Part shown: positions 55,901 through 64,000 of the stretch, piece by piece
How positions within the stretch are numbered: position 1 is the first letter of the stretch
Layout: each line of letters starts with the position of its first letter
Source of the DNA: Colletotrichum lupini
Lineage: Eukaryota > Ascomycota > Sordariomycetes > Glomerellales > Glomerellaceae
Direction: 5' to 3'
Assembly (NCBI RefSeq): GCF_023278565.1
Contig: NC_064672.1
Coordinates: forward strand, 4,464,001-4,528,000
DNA: 64,000 bases
Translations under genes and position numbers: made by a program
Notes under the pieces: generated by a model
Told to the model about the DNA's origin: nothing
What the model saw: only the letters and a program-made list of their open reading frames with translations
Database searches by the model: none

Positions 55901-58900
55901 GGACCGGGATTTCTTACAGTCTCTCGAGTCAGATTCGATGGTCGACGATTTCATTCTGCAGCAGCTTGACAAGATCTCCCTGGAGAAGATGGCTGGACAA
56001 GGGGAGGTTCGCAAGGATTACGCCGAGAACTACATCAAGTACCTCGATTTTACAGTCTCGAGCGACCCAATCGCGGTCAAAAGCCGAGAAACCTTTATCA
56101 GCTGTCTGCCGACACCCGAGAAACATATTCCTATCCCTCCTCCCCCGGAACTTAAACCCGAAGGTAGGGGAGCTGGCAGAAGGTATGCGAGCGAACGAGA
56201 CCTAGAGAGAGTTTTGCAAGCATCCATGAGGGAAGACGAAGAACGGAAAGAGAGGGAACAACGCGCCATGCAAGAGAAGTATCGCAGTGAGAAAGAAGCC
56301 GTCATTCCCGAGATGTACTGGAGACAGGAGGACCGGGACAACGAATTCTTCAAGGACACCACCGGTTTCACGCCTGTGGAGAAGCTTGTACCTGCCTGGC
56401 AGATTATGCCGCCAATCAACAACTTCACCCCCGAAGAAGCAGACCTCTTCGAGAAGAGATATCTCACGAACCCGAAGCAATGGGGAGTCGTCGCTGAAAA
56501 CGTACCTAAGCGCAACTTCGGTACCTGTATTCAGTACTACTATCTGATGAAGAAGGATCTCAACCTCAAGGAAAAGCTTAGAAAGCAACCCAAGCGTAGA
56601 AAGAAGGGTAGAGGTAAGACCCGCTCAAGCGCGCTTGTCTCGGAGCTGGGCAACGCCGAAAATGAGGGAGAGGAGAACCAAGAGAACGGCGAAAACGGAG
56701 AAAGGAGACGTCCACGTCGTGCTGCTGCCCCGACATGGGGCTTCGAGCAACCGCCCACGGATTCCGACAACGCCACACCAGCCGGTACACCCGGCCGGCG
56801 CGGAGCCAAGGCTGATCCCGAAAAGGTCGACGGTAGGAAGCGCGGACGGAGGGCAGCCAAAGACAAGGAGCCGAAGGCGCCTAAATCTCAGCAGACTCTT
56901 GCAGCAGCACCCACGCCCGCTACAGGCAAAGGAAGGTCTCGCTCGAACTCTAGAGTTCAGAACACTGAGTTCCAGCCGCCTCCGCCTGTGCCTATGGAGA
57001 ATCGTCTGCCCTCGCAATTCGAGGCCCCGGTTACCGGCGTTCAGCCTCCTCTGATTCCAACTCAACAACAACAGGCCCCTCTGGTTGTCCAGGAGCGCCC
57101 TGTTCCCATCACCCCTTCACCGATATCCGAAGTCATGGCGCCTCCATCACTACGGCCCGAGCCACCACCACCTCCCGCGCAACCGACCGTTGCGACTTTC
57201 GATATTGCTCAGCCGCAACCCGAACGTCGTGCCCCCAGTCAGGCGTCCAGCTACTGGAGTGTGTCTGAAGCAAATGATTTCCCTGGGCTACTCAAGTCTT
57301 TCGGTACTGACTGGGTAGCTATTGCGGGCCATATGGGTTCGAAGACAGCTGTCATGGTCAAGAACTACTTCGTCAGACAGAGAGACCAGGGCAAGACTGA
57401 GTGGGAGCAATTCGCTGCCGAGGCTGACGCGAAACGAAGCAGAGGTGAGAAGCTACCAGATCCACCACCGCCCACTGTCGGTGGACGCAAGAAATACGAT
57501 TCAACGCCTGGGGCTTCGTCACATCGACCCCTTGCTTCCGCGCCTGCCACTCCCGCCCCGACGACTGCATCCGAACCGCCGAGCGAGCCTCCTGTGACAA
57601 AGGTCGAGCCTCCCGTCCAACAACCTGGAGCACCACCCTTTGGTCGCTTTGCGATGCCGATTACGCCGGCACCACCGACGCCGGCAGCGCAACAGCAACA
57701 GCAACCGCAACCGCCACAGCCCCTTGCTCAAGCTCCTCCGCCTGCCGTGGTTGCCACCCAGGCCCCTCCTCAAGCTCCTCAACAGGCGCCAGTCCCTGCT
57801 CAGCAACAACCAGCTGCCCAGCCAGTATCACAGTCAGGGTCGCCGGTTGCTCGTCCACCCCGAGCACCTCCTCAGCAGGCCTTTGGCTTCCAGGAGAGAG
57901 AACGAGAGTCGACCCAACCCCCTCAACCAGTCAGGATCTCGCAAAAGCCACCTGCGGCCCCAGTCACCGAGCCCGCTCAGCAGCGGCCTTTGGCTGCCGC
58001 ACAACCTGTGCAGTCTGTGCAGCCTGACCCGCTGGTTGACCGACAACAGGCCGAGAGGCGACGTGAGATGGAGAGACAAGCCATTGAGCAGCAGCAGCAA
58101 GTTGAGAGACAGCAGTTGGAGAGACAACAGCTTGAGCGGCAGCGTATAGAGCAACAGCAGGTCGAGCGACAGCAACTGGAAAGGCAGCAAATTGAGAGGC
58201 AACAAATCGAGAGGCAACAGATGGAGCGTCAACAGCTTGAGAGGCAGCAGATTGAGCGCCAGCAGATTGAGCGCCAGCGCATCGAGCAACAGCAATTCGA
58301 ACGCCAACAGCTCGAGAGAGAAGCTATCGAAAGGCAGCAGATCGAGCGACAGCAGATGGAGAGGCAGCAGATCGAGCGCCAGCAAGCTGAGCGACAGCAA
58401 ATGGAGAGGCAACAGATGGAGAGGCAGAAGATCGAGGCACAAGCCAAAGAACACCTACGCCCGGCCGAACGTTCCCGCCTCAAGCAGGAGCCTGAGATGA
58501 CACCGCCGCAGCATCATTACGAGCCATTCTCTTATGGTCAGCAACCGGTGCGCAACGTGCCGCCTCCTCGATCTGAACCACCTGTGGCAAGACAGCCTGC
58601 CGAGCCGCCGCGGGCAACGGCTACCCCAGTCCCGCAAGGCTACGGCCAGCCTATGCCTCAGCCAGGTGGACGACTCTTGGGTGACCCTCAGCCGTCTGTC
58701 TCAACACCCCCTGGCCAAAGGCCCATTGCAGCTCAACGACCTATGCCCACCCATATGGACTCTTATGGCACTCCTCCCCAGCAGCAACAGCCGCCGCCAG
58801 CAGCGGCCGCGCCCCCGCCTCGCTCGTCAGCTTCGGAGAACAGGAGATCCAACATCATGTCGTTGCTCAACGACGACCCACCAGCGGCTGCCGCTGCTGC

Positions 58901-60107
58901 CGCTCCTACACCCCCGCCTCAGCCCAAGCGTGTTAATGACATGGCCCAAATCAAGCCATCCCCGACGCCGCCACCACAAAGCATGTCTAGAGTACCTGTT
59001 GCCGCGCCGGTGCCGACTCCCCTACGGCCAGAGCGGGAGCCTCCTCAGGCAGCTTATCCCTATGGCCGGAATGCTCCCTCAGCTTCTGCGATGCCTCCTC
59101 TGAAGCCGACTTACACTGCCTCGCCCCAATCGCAGCACATGAGCGCCCCGAGATCAGCCATTGCATCTCCTCATGATGCGGCGCAAGCCGTCGAGAGGGA
59201 CTACTACCGCCATCAGTACCACCAGCCTCCAGCGACGAACTCTCCTCAGGTAGCGCAGCCTTATCCGCCGCAGCCCCAGTCTCGTGATCCTCGTGATCCG
59301 CGTGACCCCAGGGACCCCAGAGATCCTTATCAACCTCAGACTACGTACCCTGCGTACGGTGCACCTGCTTCCCATGCTGGCTCGCCACCGCCTCAGTACG
59401 CCGTACATCAGTCGGCTTCCAGACGCGAAACGCTCCCCCCGCAAGGCAGGGAATCGGCATGGGCTCCTGGACCTCAGGGACACGTCATGGGCCAGCCGCA
59501 ACCGCCGCAGCAGCAGTCTTCATGGCCACCGGCGTCACATGCGCAGCCCGCTAAGCAGCCTCAGCAGGCACCTCCTCCTCAAAACTGGGCCTCTCCGCAT
59601 ATGTCGGCGCAAAAGGCACCTCCGACGGGCTCGGCCATGCCGCAACAATCCTGGGCTTCCGGACCACCTCAACAGCAACAACAACAACCGCCGCCGGGGC
59701 ACCACATGTCGATGCGAGACGAGAGAGGTTCGGCCATGTACGGTCAGATCCCGCCTCAGCACCAACACCCAATGCAAGGTCGCTACCCGCCCGTCTCCCG
59801 CGCACCAGAGCCAATGCCGCCTCAAGGTCAACAGGCGTACCCGCCGCGGTATGCATCGACGCCCGCGCCTAGAGATCCCCGGGACCAGATGCCACCCCGG
59901 AGCTACACGCCCGTAGGATACGATTCACGTGGCCCACCTCCGGGACCTTACCCTCCGGATCCTAGAGAGATGCAGATGCGCGAAATGAGCCGCGACCCCC
60001 GAGATCCTCGGGATCCTCGGGAGATACAACACCAGGAGATGCTCCAGCGCGGTCAACTGCGTCCACAAGATGGCTATGGGAGACAACCTGATCGATATGG
60101 CCGATAG
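52929..60107 (+). CDS. snt1: Snt1-like SANT-domain scaffold of a Set3C/NCoR-type histone deacetylase complex
   Basis: One long frame; from the first in-frame ATG (52929) it encodes 2,392 residues. The frame is open back to 52833 without ATG, so a short 5' exon may exist. Domain order: an Arg/Asp/Ser-rich RS/RGG-like N-terminus (1-330); an acidic Lys/Glu/Pro-rich region with many VEKxPE strings (about 690-900); a helical region with YAENYIKYLDF and RRYASERDLERVLQASM; SANT-1 (about 1167-1219, FTPEEADLFEKRYLTNPKQWGVVAENVPKR); SANT-2/Myb (about 1440-1490, YWSVSEANDFPGLLKSFGTDWVAIAGHM); then Gln/Pro-rich sequence with a roughly 125-residue ERQQ repeat (1713-1838). The two SANT domains match yeast Snt1 and animal NCoR/SMRT, scaffolds for Hos2/HDAC3. 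It is longer than typical relatives owing to low-complexity parts. A 48-base in-frame GT...AG segment (54708-54755) might be spliced. Confidence 0.92.
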   Translation: MRPPFDHNRRPVDARRPLERPLHANHDLYRASRYSSRYDGGDRGDRRSRSPRDRSPDRYERASQYSDGDRRRSSAEARSNTSAFTNNRDSFRDNLPRDPPRGPKALLDPPSGPRGGGYAGDFRGRGRGGRGRGWVRDDSRDRGRDRDIDFRDRRDGPYRDERSRERERDWDRRDRESYRGRPRSPGRGRSPPQRDFRDRDPPLGVDAERSRRGSRDGGPPSAGSSNSDPPFGMGRGGFRGGRDRGRGGWERGRGGRAGFYDDRDRFGPRSRSQEGRWGRDRDDRDRGDRWVDPEIRRDPRDEPRDPRDRELLRPKVDRERDRGMSSQAQSPNTKDVSPPPLAPSAPAFGTVPSRNGPADGSPIIGGTGKLPPTAPRAFNSERPVSAGHGGGGSGGDFPAPPTGPAKMNLVEGSPPIPSGPRAQQQKQQRPSSKQWINPALGKKGPPESPKIMRSQSFAQQQRPVPFRHESVPAEQGDNDRRPRSSDAKADSHNSANEGSVKSLNLPEPGEIVIKSERDSYSARGSMDRDMEHPDDSRDIVMGGTDNHGYQERRNPPRREEKFDTADKDDSDEGLVDEDEEETKEPPKPAKPTKVSRMSVPRVRFLLPPQEPSAPVSEQTSESDDDEDYGEYFAMEIAKEEAELQRLQDAADSTPDRIIARYAAVSHEALVALVTEPESLVDMLGPIPDVIEPPKEATPIKSPVVEQREKTPKISSPVQQAKSSPKEPAVVPEPISVAVFAPKSEEPEVEKKPEEPLIEKEADKELEKEVEKEVVVTAPKVTEQEPEKEPEPEPTTVVEKPAEKPVDKPLEPIAEKVVNDAEEATDGSAENSEKPTAKLAEPVVEMAQEAPMVPASNEPQPKTEEMDIDEPASVLLAPSLPQPSEPAKDVDVAMEDAFEPEKAPLEPVVEREEPREPVMNGQHLLLQPSSVPMETIEGDKGLPSTPSQMDDDDDNSTESEDPDVMLIDKIRQFSTTPPLDSLPDYSCRPWSRDRDFLQSLESDSMVDDFILQQLDKISLEKMAGQGEVRKDYAENYIKYLDFTVSSDPIAVKSRETFISCLPTPEKHIPIPPPPELKPEGRGAGRRYASERDLERVLQASMREDEERKEREQRAMQEKYRSEKEAVIPEMYWRQEDRDNEFFKDTTGFTPVEKLVPAWQIMPPINNFTPEEADLFEKRYLTNPKQWGVVAENVPKRNFGTCIQYYYLMKKDLNLKEKLRKQPKRRKKGRGKTRSSALVSELGNAENEGEENQENGENGERRRPRRAAAPTWGFEQPPTDSDNATPAGTPGRRGAKADPEKVDGRKRGRRAAKDKEPKAPKSQQTLAAAPTPATGKGRSRSNSRVQNTEFQPPPPVPMENRLPSQFEAPVTGVQPPLIPTQQQQAPLVVQERPVPITPSPISEVMAPPSLRPEPPPPPAQPTVATFDIAQPQPERRAPSQASSYWSVSEANDFPGLLKSFGTDWVAIAGHMGSKTAVMVKNYFVRQRDQGKTEWEQFAAEADAKRSRGEKLPDPPPPTVGGRKKYDSTPGASSHRPLASAPATPAPTTASEPPSEPPVTKVEPPVQQPGAPPFGRFAMPITPAPPTPAAQQQQQPQPPQPLAQAPPPAVVATQAPPQAPQQAPVPAQQQPAAQPVSQSGSPVARPPRAPPQQAFGFQERERESTQPPQPVRISQKPPAAPVTEPAQQRPLAAAQPVQSVQPDPLVDRQQAERRREMERQAIEQQQQVERQQLERQQLERQRIEQQQVERQQLERQQIERQQIERQQMERQQLERQQIERQQIERQRIEQQQFERQQLEREAIERQQIERQQMERQQIERQQAERQQMERQQMERQKIEAQAKEHLRPAERSRLKQEPEMTPPQHHYEPFSYGQQPVRNVPPPRSEPPVARQPAEPPRATATPVPQGYGQPMPQPGGRLLGDPQPSVSTPPGQRPIAAQRPMPTHMDSYGTPPQQQQPPPAAAAPPPRSSASENRRSNIMSLLNDDPPAAAAAAAPTPPPQPKRVNDMAQIKPSPTPPPQSMSRVPVAAPVPTPLRPEREPPQAAYPYGRNAPSASAMPPLKPTYTASPQSQHMSAPRSAIASPHDAAQAVERDYYRHQYHQPPATNSPQVAQPYPPQPQSRDPRDPRDPRDPRDPYQPQTTYPAYGAPASHAGSPPPQYAVHQSASRRETLPPQGRESAWAPGPQGHVMGQPQPPQQQSSWPPASHAQPAKQPQQAPPPQNWASPHMSAQKAPPTGSAMPQQSWASGPPQQQQQQPPPGHHMSMRDERGSAMYGQIPPQHQHPMQGRYPPVSRAPEPMPPQGQQAYPPRYASTPAPRDPRDQMPPRSYTPVGYDSRGPPPGPYPPDPREMQMREMSRDPRDPRDPREIQHQEMLQRGQLRPQDGYGRQPDRYGR
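58066..58440 (+). repeat. In-frame ERQQ pentapeptide repeat array in SNT1
   Basis: About 25 copies of a 15-bp unit coding (V/L/I/M/A)ERQQ with minor variants (EQQQ, ERQR, EREA). The protein pattern is far more regular than the DNA, since CAG/CAA and AGA/AGG/CGA/CGC/CGT codons are mixed; this points to selection on the peptide rather than recent slippage. It predicts a long charged, Gln-rich helix. Confidence 0.9.
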
Positions 60108-61217
60108 AGGCGTGTATCTATCTGACTCCACTTCTTATCAAGCATGTATCAAAGAACCAACAAAAAAAGAGAAGACTTTAACTACGGGGGGATGATTGGT
60201 GTATGGTGTGTTTTATGGTCTGGGTTAGAGACCGGAAGCCATAAGGAAACGCAGATGCAGGAATGTTTGGGGGCAAGGGGCGGACGTGTATTCATAGTGT
60301 TTCAACGCATAAAGCAGGAGACTTTTTTTTTTTTTTTTTTTTTACTTCAATGGCGATTTCATTCATTCAGAATGCGTCTTACCTTGGCTGTTTTATATCG
60401 CCGCTTTTCGTCCCTGGCAAGGGTGAGTGAAGTCTACGCTCACTTCGAGTGCATGTTGCAAATGGGAGCACTCCTCGATTCATCATCCAACCTCCCGAGT
60501 TGCTTGTCTCTTTACGTCTCTTATTCGTGAGTAATATGTACAACTTCGAATAAAAAGTCTCCCTCTCCTTGGCAACTCAACTCAAGACACACACACATCG
60601 CCTCCTCGTCCAAGTTTCGTCATCTCATGATAATCACATCCATCCAAACGTGCTTCGCCAAAATGCACAAGGAGCCTGAATTTACCGGCTCTTTCGAGTG
60701 TTTCTTCACCCGGGAGACCCCCGCCAACGCCTTTGCCTTGCCGTGCCGTGCCGTGATGATGATGCCATGTCCTGTCGAATTACCGCAGGGCCGTCCGTGT
60801 AAACGCCGACAGCAGGCCCCTTGGTTGTGACACGAGAATACCCAACCATTGAGGGGTATTCGTTGCCTCCCAAAACTCGTGTCCCCCCGTCCAGGTACGT
60901 ATGCATGGCGCAGAATCGGTCGCCACCACATCAATCCCGTCTCCCTTTTTGGCCTCCTCCCATCCATTGAGCAGGTTTCTTCAATTCCGACAGTTGCGCC
61001 GGCTCAGTCGACCTTGTCACGGGGCCACAGCTTTGCAAAATCTGTGACTGGAAAGCAGAAGCAAGTATGCAACCAACCAGCCCTATCAGATATAAGCTTG
61101 CTGTTACGGGGTAGATCGCCAGCCCTCTCGACTGGCTGGTCTCGTACCCCGCAGCCCGGCGCCAAGATTTCCGCCACGCAATTCATACAATTACTCCGTA
61201 CGATTTCGGCCAGTCGT
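60108..61217. other. Convergent intergenic region, SNT1 / arrestin gene
   Basis: About 1.1 kb between two stop codons on opposite strands. It contains the T21 run (60323-60343) and a copy of the intergenic 9-mer (TACTCCGTA, 61192-61200) only 17 bp from the arrestin stop. No gene supported. Confidence 0.55.
60323..60343. repeat. T21 homopolymer
   Basis: Twenty-one T residues about 215 bp after the SNT1 stop, in or next to its 3' UTR; on the minus strand an A21 run. Confidence 0.9.
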
Positions 61218-62572
61218 TCATTCAATCAGCGGTTTCTTCTGCCCTCCCACCAGACATAATCCCAACGTCTTGAGAGACTCTCGGTCGTTCGCTAAAACAA
61301 TCGCCCGGGCAGGGAGCATAGGGTTGTTCGGGTCTACATGCGAGGCGTCCTTTGCAGCCTGTTCGATGGCGTCCATTTCCTCTTTACACGCTTGCTGGTC
61401 CATTGGACAAATAACTAGCGGCTGCCTGACGGTCAAATCTCTGGTCGATCCTAGCTGCGCCTGGTGAAGTCTGTGAGCATGGGTAAGTTATTGCAAAGTC
61501 TGATAGACGTACCTTGACCGTCAAATAAAACTCAATCTTGTACAAGGTTGAGCTCGTCGTGAACGAAGTAACTTCATAGAGCGGAAACGCCGGTTTTCCT
61601 CTGCGAATGATGCCGTCCGGATCGCGCAAGTCCTTGGAGGGAAACACTAAGCCCAAATTTGTTGCATATCCAGCCTCGGGCATTTTCGTATTGACCAACT
61701 GCGTGTTCTTGGCAACTTTGTTGACCTTCTTCGTAGGCTCGTCGCCTTCTGGGTTGTACGTGATCTCCTCCTCGATGGTGACGGTGATCTTCTGAATCGT
61801 AACCTTCAACGCTTTCTTCATCCAGTCGGGATTGGGTACTAGTTTTATATAGACTGTTATCGGGTCTAGCGGGCCGTAGCTCCATTTGGGGACCGAGATG
61901 CCCAGTGTGACAACGCTTGCGTCGCTGACTTGCCTCGACTCTGGCTTGTTGTACATGCCGAAGGTCGACAAAGTGTCGTATCGCTGGAGTGGTATAGGAA
62001 AGGAGTATTTGTTCTGTAGGGTGTGTCCTTGTTGCACGGTAACAACAAGCTCGTAATACGTCTCGGCCGTTCGGCTGGGGAGTTGCAATGATGCCGGGGG
62101 TATTCGTCGGTTCGTTTCTTCGCCACCTCTTCCAAACGGGATGAACAGGACGAACGGCAGATCCATCGCAATGACGCTCTCAGCATCCTTTCCTGATTGA
62201 CATCTGAACAGCAGAAGCTCTTTGCCGACTACGTCCGTCGTTTCCCTTCTCGGGGTTCCCAGGTGCCTCTTCGCAACATTCTCGGCGGCGGGGTGTATTG
62301 TTTCTCTCCGCTGTAGACAAATGCGCACCAGCGAAACGGAAACGGGCATGGAATAGCCCTGTGATGGACGGATCTCGACTTTGCCTTCGATTCGGGGCTA
62401 TATTGCGAGCAAAGAAACGTGTCAGCAAACAGCGCGCAAAGGGTACTTTGACCACATCAGCCTCCCCGACGTCATCACAGAGGGTCCAACGTACTAGCGT
62501 CGCAGAAATGCCCGGGTAGCCGACCAGAAAGCTGCTGTTGGGCGGACCAGAAACCCTCACGAAGGCGGCCAT
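61218..62572 (-). CDS. Arrestin-fold (alpha-arrestin-like) protein
   Basis: Three exons (62572-62495, 62397-61513, 61460-61218) encode 401 residues; ACGCTA|gtacgt...aatatag|CCCCG and GTCAAG|gtacgt...caccag|GCGCAG keep frame. Seen: an N-terminal arrestin beta-sandwich beginning FVRVSGPPNSSFLVGYPGISATLPRIEGKVEIRP, the strand pattern SVSLVRICLQRRETI, then MDLPFVLFIPFG and a second sandwich around YELVVTVQQGHTLQNKYSFPIPLQRYD and YGPLDPITVYIKL. Fungal alpha-arrestins recruit the Rsp5 ubiquitin ligase to transporters. I see no clear PPxY motif, so this may be an arrestin that acts with a partner or in another role. The C-terminus (TVRQPLVICPMDQQACKEEMDAIEQAAKDAS) looks helical. The name is given by fold; no orthologue of known function was identified. 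Confidence 0.85.
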
Positions 62573-64000
62573 ACTGGCTGGATCGCCAGAGTATCCAGAA
62601 TGCGTCTCTCGTCGGCGTGAAAGTGGTAATGGCGTTGGGCGGATGATGGAGGTGAGGTTCTCATGTGTGTCGGTGGGCGGCAGTCGTGCTTCCTAGGCGC
62701 TGCGCGCGTTGCCGCCTGGTGGGTGTGGGGTCCAGACAGTTGAGTCCAAGCTATCGGGGACGTGCAACAGCAAGAGCAGAGCGCAAGGCCAAGCGGCGGC
62801 ATTACATGAACGGATCGCAGTTGGCCGGTAGCCTGGGGTTTGGCTTCGTCGGGTCGGGCGCTGTGGGGAGTACTGCTAGCAGTGCGCGTTTCAGCGTCGA
62901 GATGGGCGTTGATGGGAGTTGGCGCAAAGTCAGGTCGGAGGGGTTGGAGAAAGCGGCGCCCTGTTCCGGAGTCTGGAGATGTGACCGGCGGGCGGTTGTT
63001 GGAGAGAGTGCGGAAATGGGGGGTGGAAAAGAAGAAGAATCGAGAGCAGTGACCAGCAGAAACAAGACCTCTCAGCCCAGGCCACAAGGTCGCGCGACTT
63101 GTGTACCTCAGCAAGGTGAAGCAGCTAAACAGGGCACCTAAGTTCTGAGTGGGTGCAGCTGGGCTGATGCAGCTTATTCTCGCTTCTGCATCGATTTTCC
63201 CAAGACAAGCATAAGCAGCAGCAGCGGTCGCAACGGGAGCAGCAACACGCGAGGCTCGCTCGGTCAAATCGGGCCAGGGAAGCTCTGGGATGAGTGGTGG
63301 GTTGCGAATGGAGTCGTGCAAGTGGCACACTGAGCTTGGCGATTTGAGGGTGGACGGAGTAGACACCACAGCTTTCTCGAGGTAAGGTATCTGTACGGAG
63401 TACTCAGACGTATTGGATCCGTACAGACGTAGTAGACTGGGAGGCTGGTTGTTGGTGGAGGGGCCCGATGTGGCGGGGGGCTGTGCGGGTAGAGATGGGC
63501 ACTGCACACGGCCCTTGGTCTGTCTATGCCAACTTTGTTTTGCTGATCCGCCGTTGCTTCCGCTGTCTCGTTGTCTTGTGCCCTTTCTTCCTTTCTTCCC
63601 TTCGTTGTTCGTCTCTTCCTCGGAGTGTAAGAGGTGTTTGGGGAGTACACTCAGCTTCCCATGTGCACCAATGCACGTCGATATGGGTGTAAGATGGCAA
63701 GTCCCCTGTTGGTATTCGTGCAGTACTGACTGGCTGCTATGCTGGGCTTTGCACTGCAATGGATCAGGCTCCGAAGGCGGCAGTTTGCGCTCTGTGTGGG
63801 ATTCGCTTCACTCTCCCCTGGTGTGTCGATGTTTGTAGTGATTGGGCAGTATGCTGCTCAGCCGCTGAGCTGTGGGTTGTCTACCAGGGGGGTGAGCAGC
63901 AGAGAGATGAGAGGATCGGTACAAGGAGTATACTTGGGGGGCTTCGTGGTGGTACTGCCTCTTCCTTTGAGCCACACTTGAGATGAGTGCGTCTGTGGCA
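62573..64000. other. Upstream region of the arrestin gene to the window end
   Basis: About 1.4 kb. A 400-residue open frame on the minus strand (63759-62557) overlaps the first arrestin exon in another frame and has leader-like composition; I do not accept it. The intergenic 9-mer occurs at 63393-63401 (GTACGGAGTAC) with a near-copy at 63353. GC- and CT-rich stretches suggest promoter and a long leader. No other gene is recognised up to base 64000. Confidence 0.5.

Noticed and set aside
62557..63759. 400-residue open frame on the minus strand upstream of the arrestin gene
   Set aside because: Overlaps arrestin exon 1 in another frame, is full of low-complexity Ser/Pro/His text and has no motif. 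The region is more likely promoter and 5' leader.

Overview
The window is nuclear DNA of a filamentous ascomycete (Pezizomycotina, most likely Sordariomycetes). The grounds are short introns (about 50-180 bp) with GTRAGT-type donors, CTAAC/CTGAC-like branch sites and CAG/TAG acceptors. Genes lie on both strands 0.1-3 kb apart, third codon positions are GC-rich, and the orthologue set is typical of this group (Sof1, Rpn6, Mak10, ATP15, Bud6, Hsf1, Cwc27, deoxyhypusine synthase, Snt1). No tRNA, rRNA, CRISPR array or intact transposon was recognised. The species cannot be fixed from sequence alone.

Layout. 0-10 kb: 3' end of a myo-inositol-type sugar transporter (+), a two-exon DHA1-type MFS drug/polyamine transporter (+), a three-exon GFA-fold zinc protein (+), and a membrane-anchored short-chain dehydrogenase (-). 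10-13.4 kb: SOF1 (-) and RPN6 (+), divergent from a 406-bp shared promoter. 13.7-18.4 kb: a 1,564-residue single-exon AT-hook protein (-). 19.9-25.2 kb: a peroxisomal adenine nucleotide carrier (+), a seven-exon MAK10 (-), and ATP15 (-), a 71-residue protein in three small exons. 26-33 kb: a TetX-like FAD monooxygenase (+) and BUD6 (+), separated by 2.3 kb holding a 34-base G run. 34-38 kb: a small cyclophilin (-) and a five-exon MFS transporter (+). 38.5-41.3 kb: a frameshifted SNF2-type ATPase relic (-). 41.9-48.2 kb: heat shock factor (-) and the spliceosomal cyclophilin CWC27 (-). 49-51 kb: a two-exon Cys-rich protein of unknown function (+) converging on deoxyhypusine synthase (-). 52.9-60.1 kb: a 2,392-residue SNT1 (+). 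61-62.6 kb: an arrestin-fold protein (-).

Most genes are housekeeping and do not form a pathway or cluster: proteostasis (RPN6, HSF1, two cyclophilins), ribosome and translation factors (SOF1, deoxyhypusine synthase, the NatC subunit), organelle energetics (ATP15, the carrier), chromatin (SNT1, the AT-hook protein) and polarity (BUD6). The transporters, SDR, monooxygenase and SNF2 relic are accessory in character. I did not find a convincing new multi-gene system. The most noteworthy items are the SNF2 relic, a 9-mer (TACGGAGTA) that recurs only between genes, the Cys-rich orphan gene, and the low-complexity architecture of the SNT1 and AT-hook proteins. Exon boundaries were placed by hand from splice motifs and reading-frame continuity and have not been checked against RNA.
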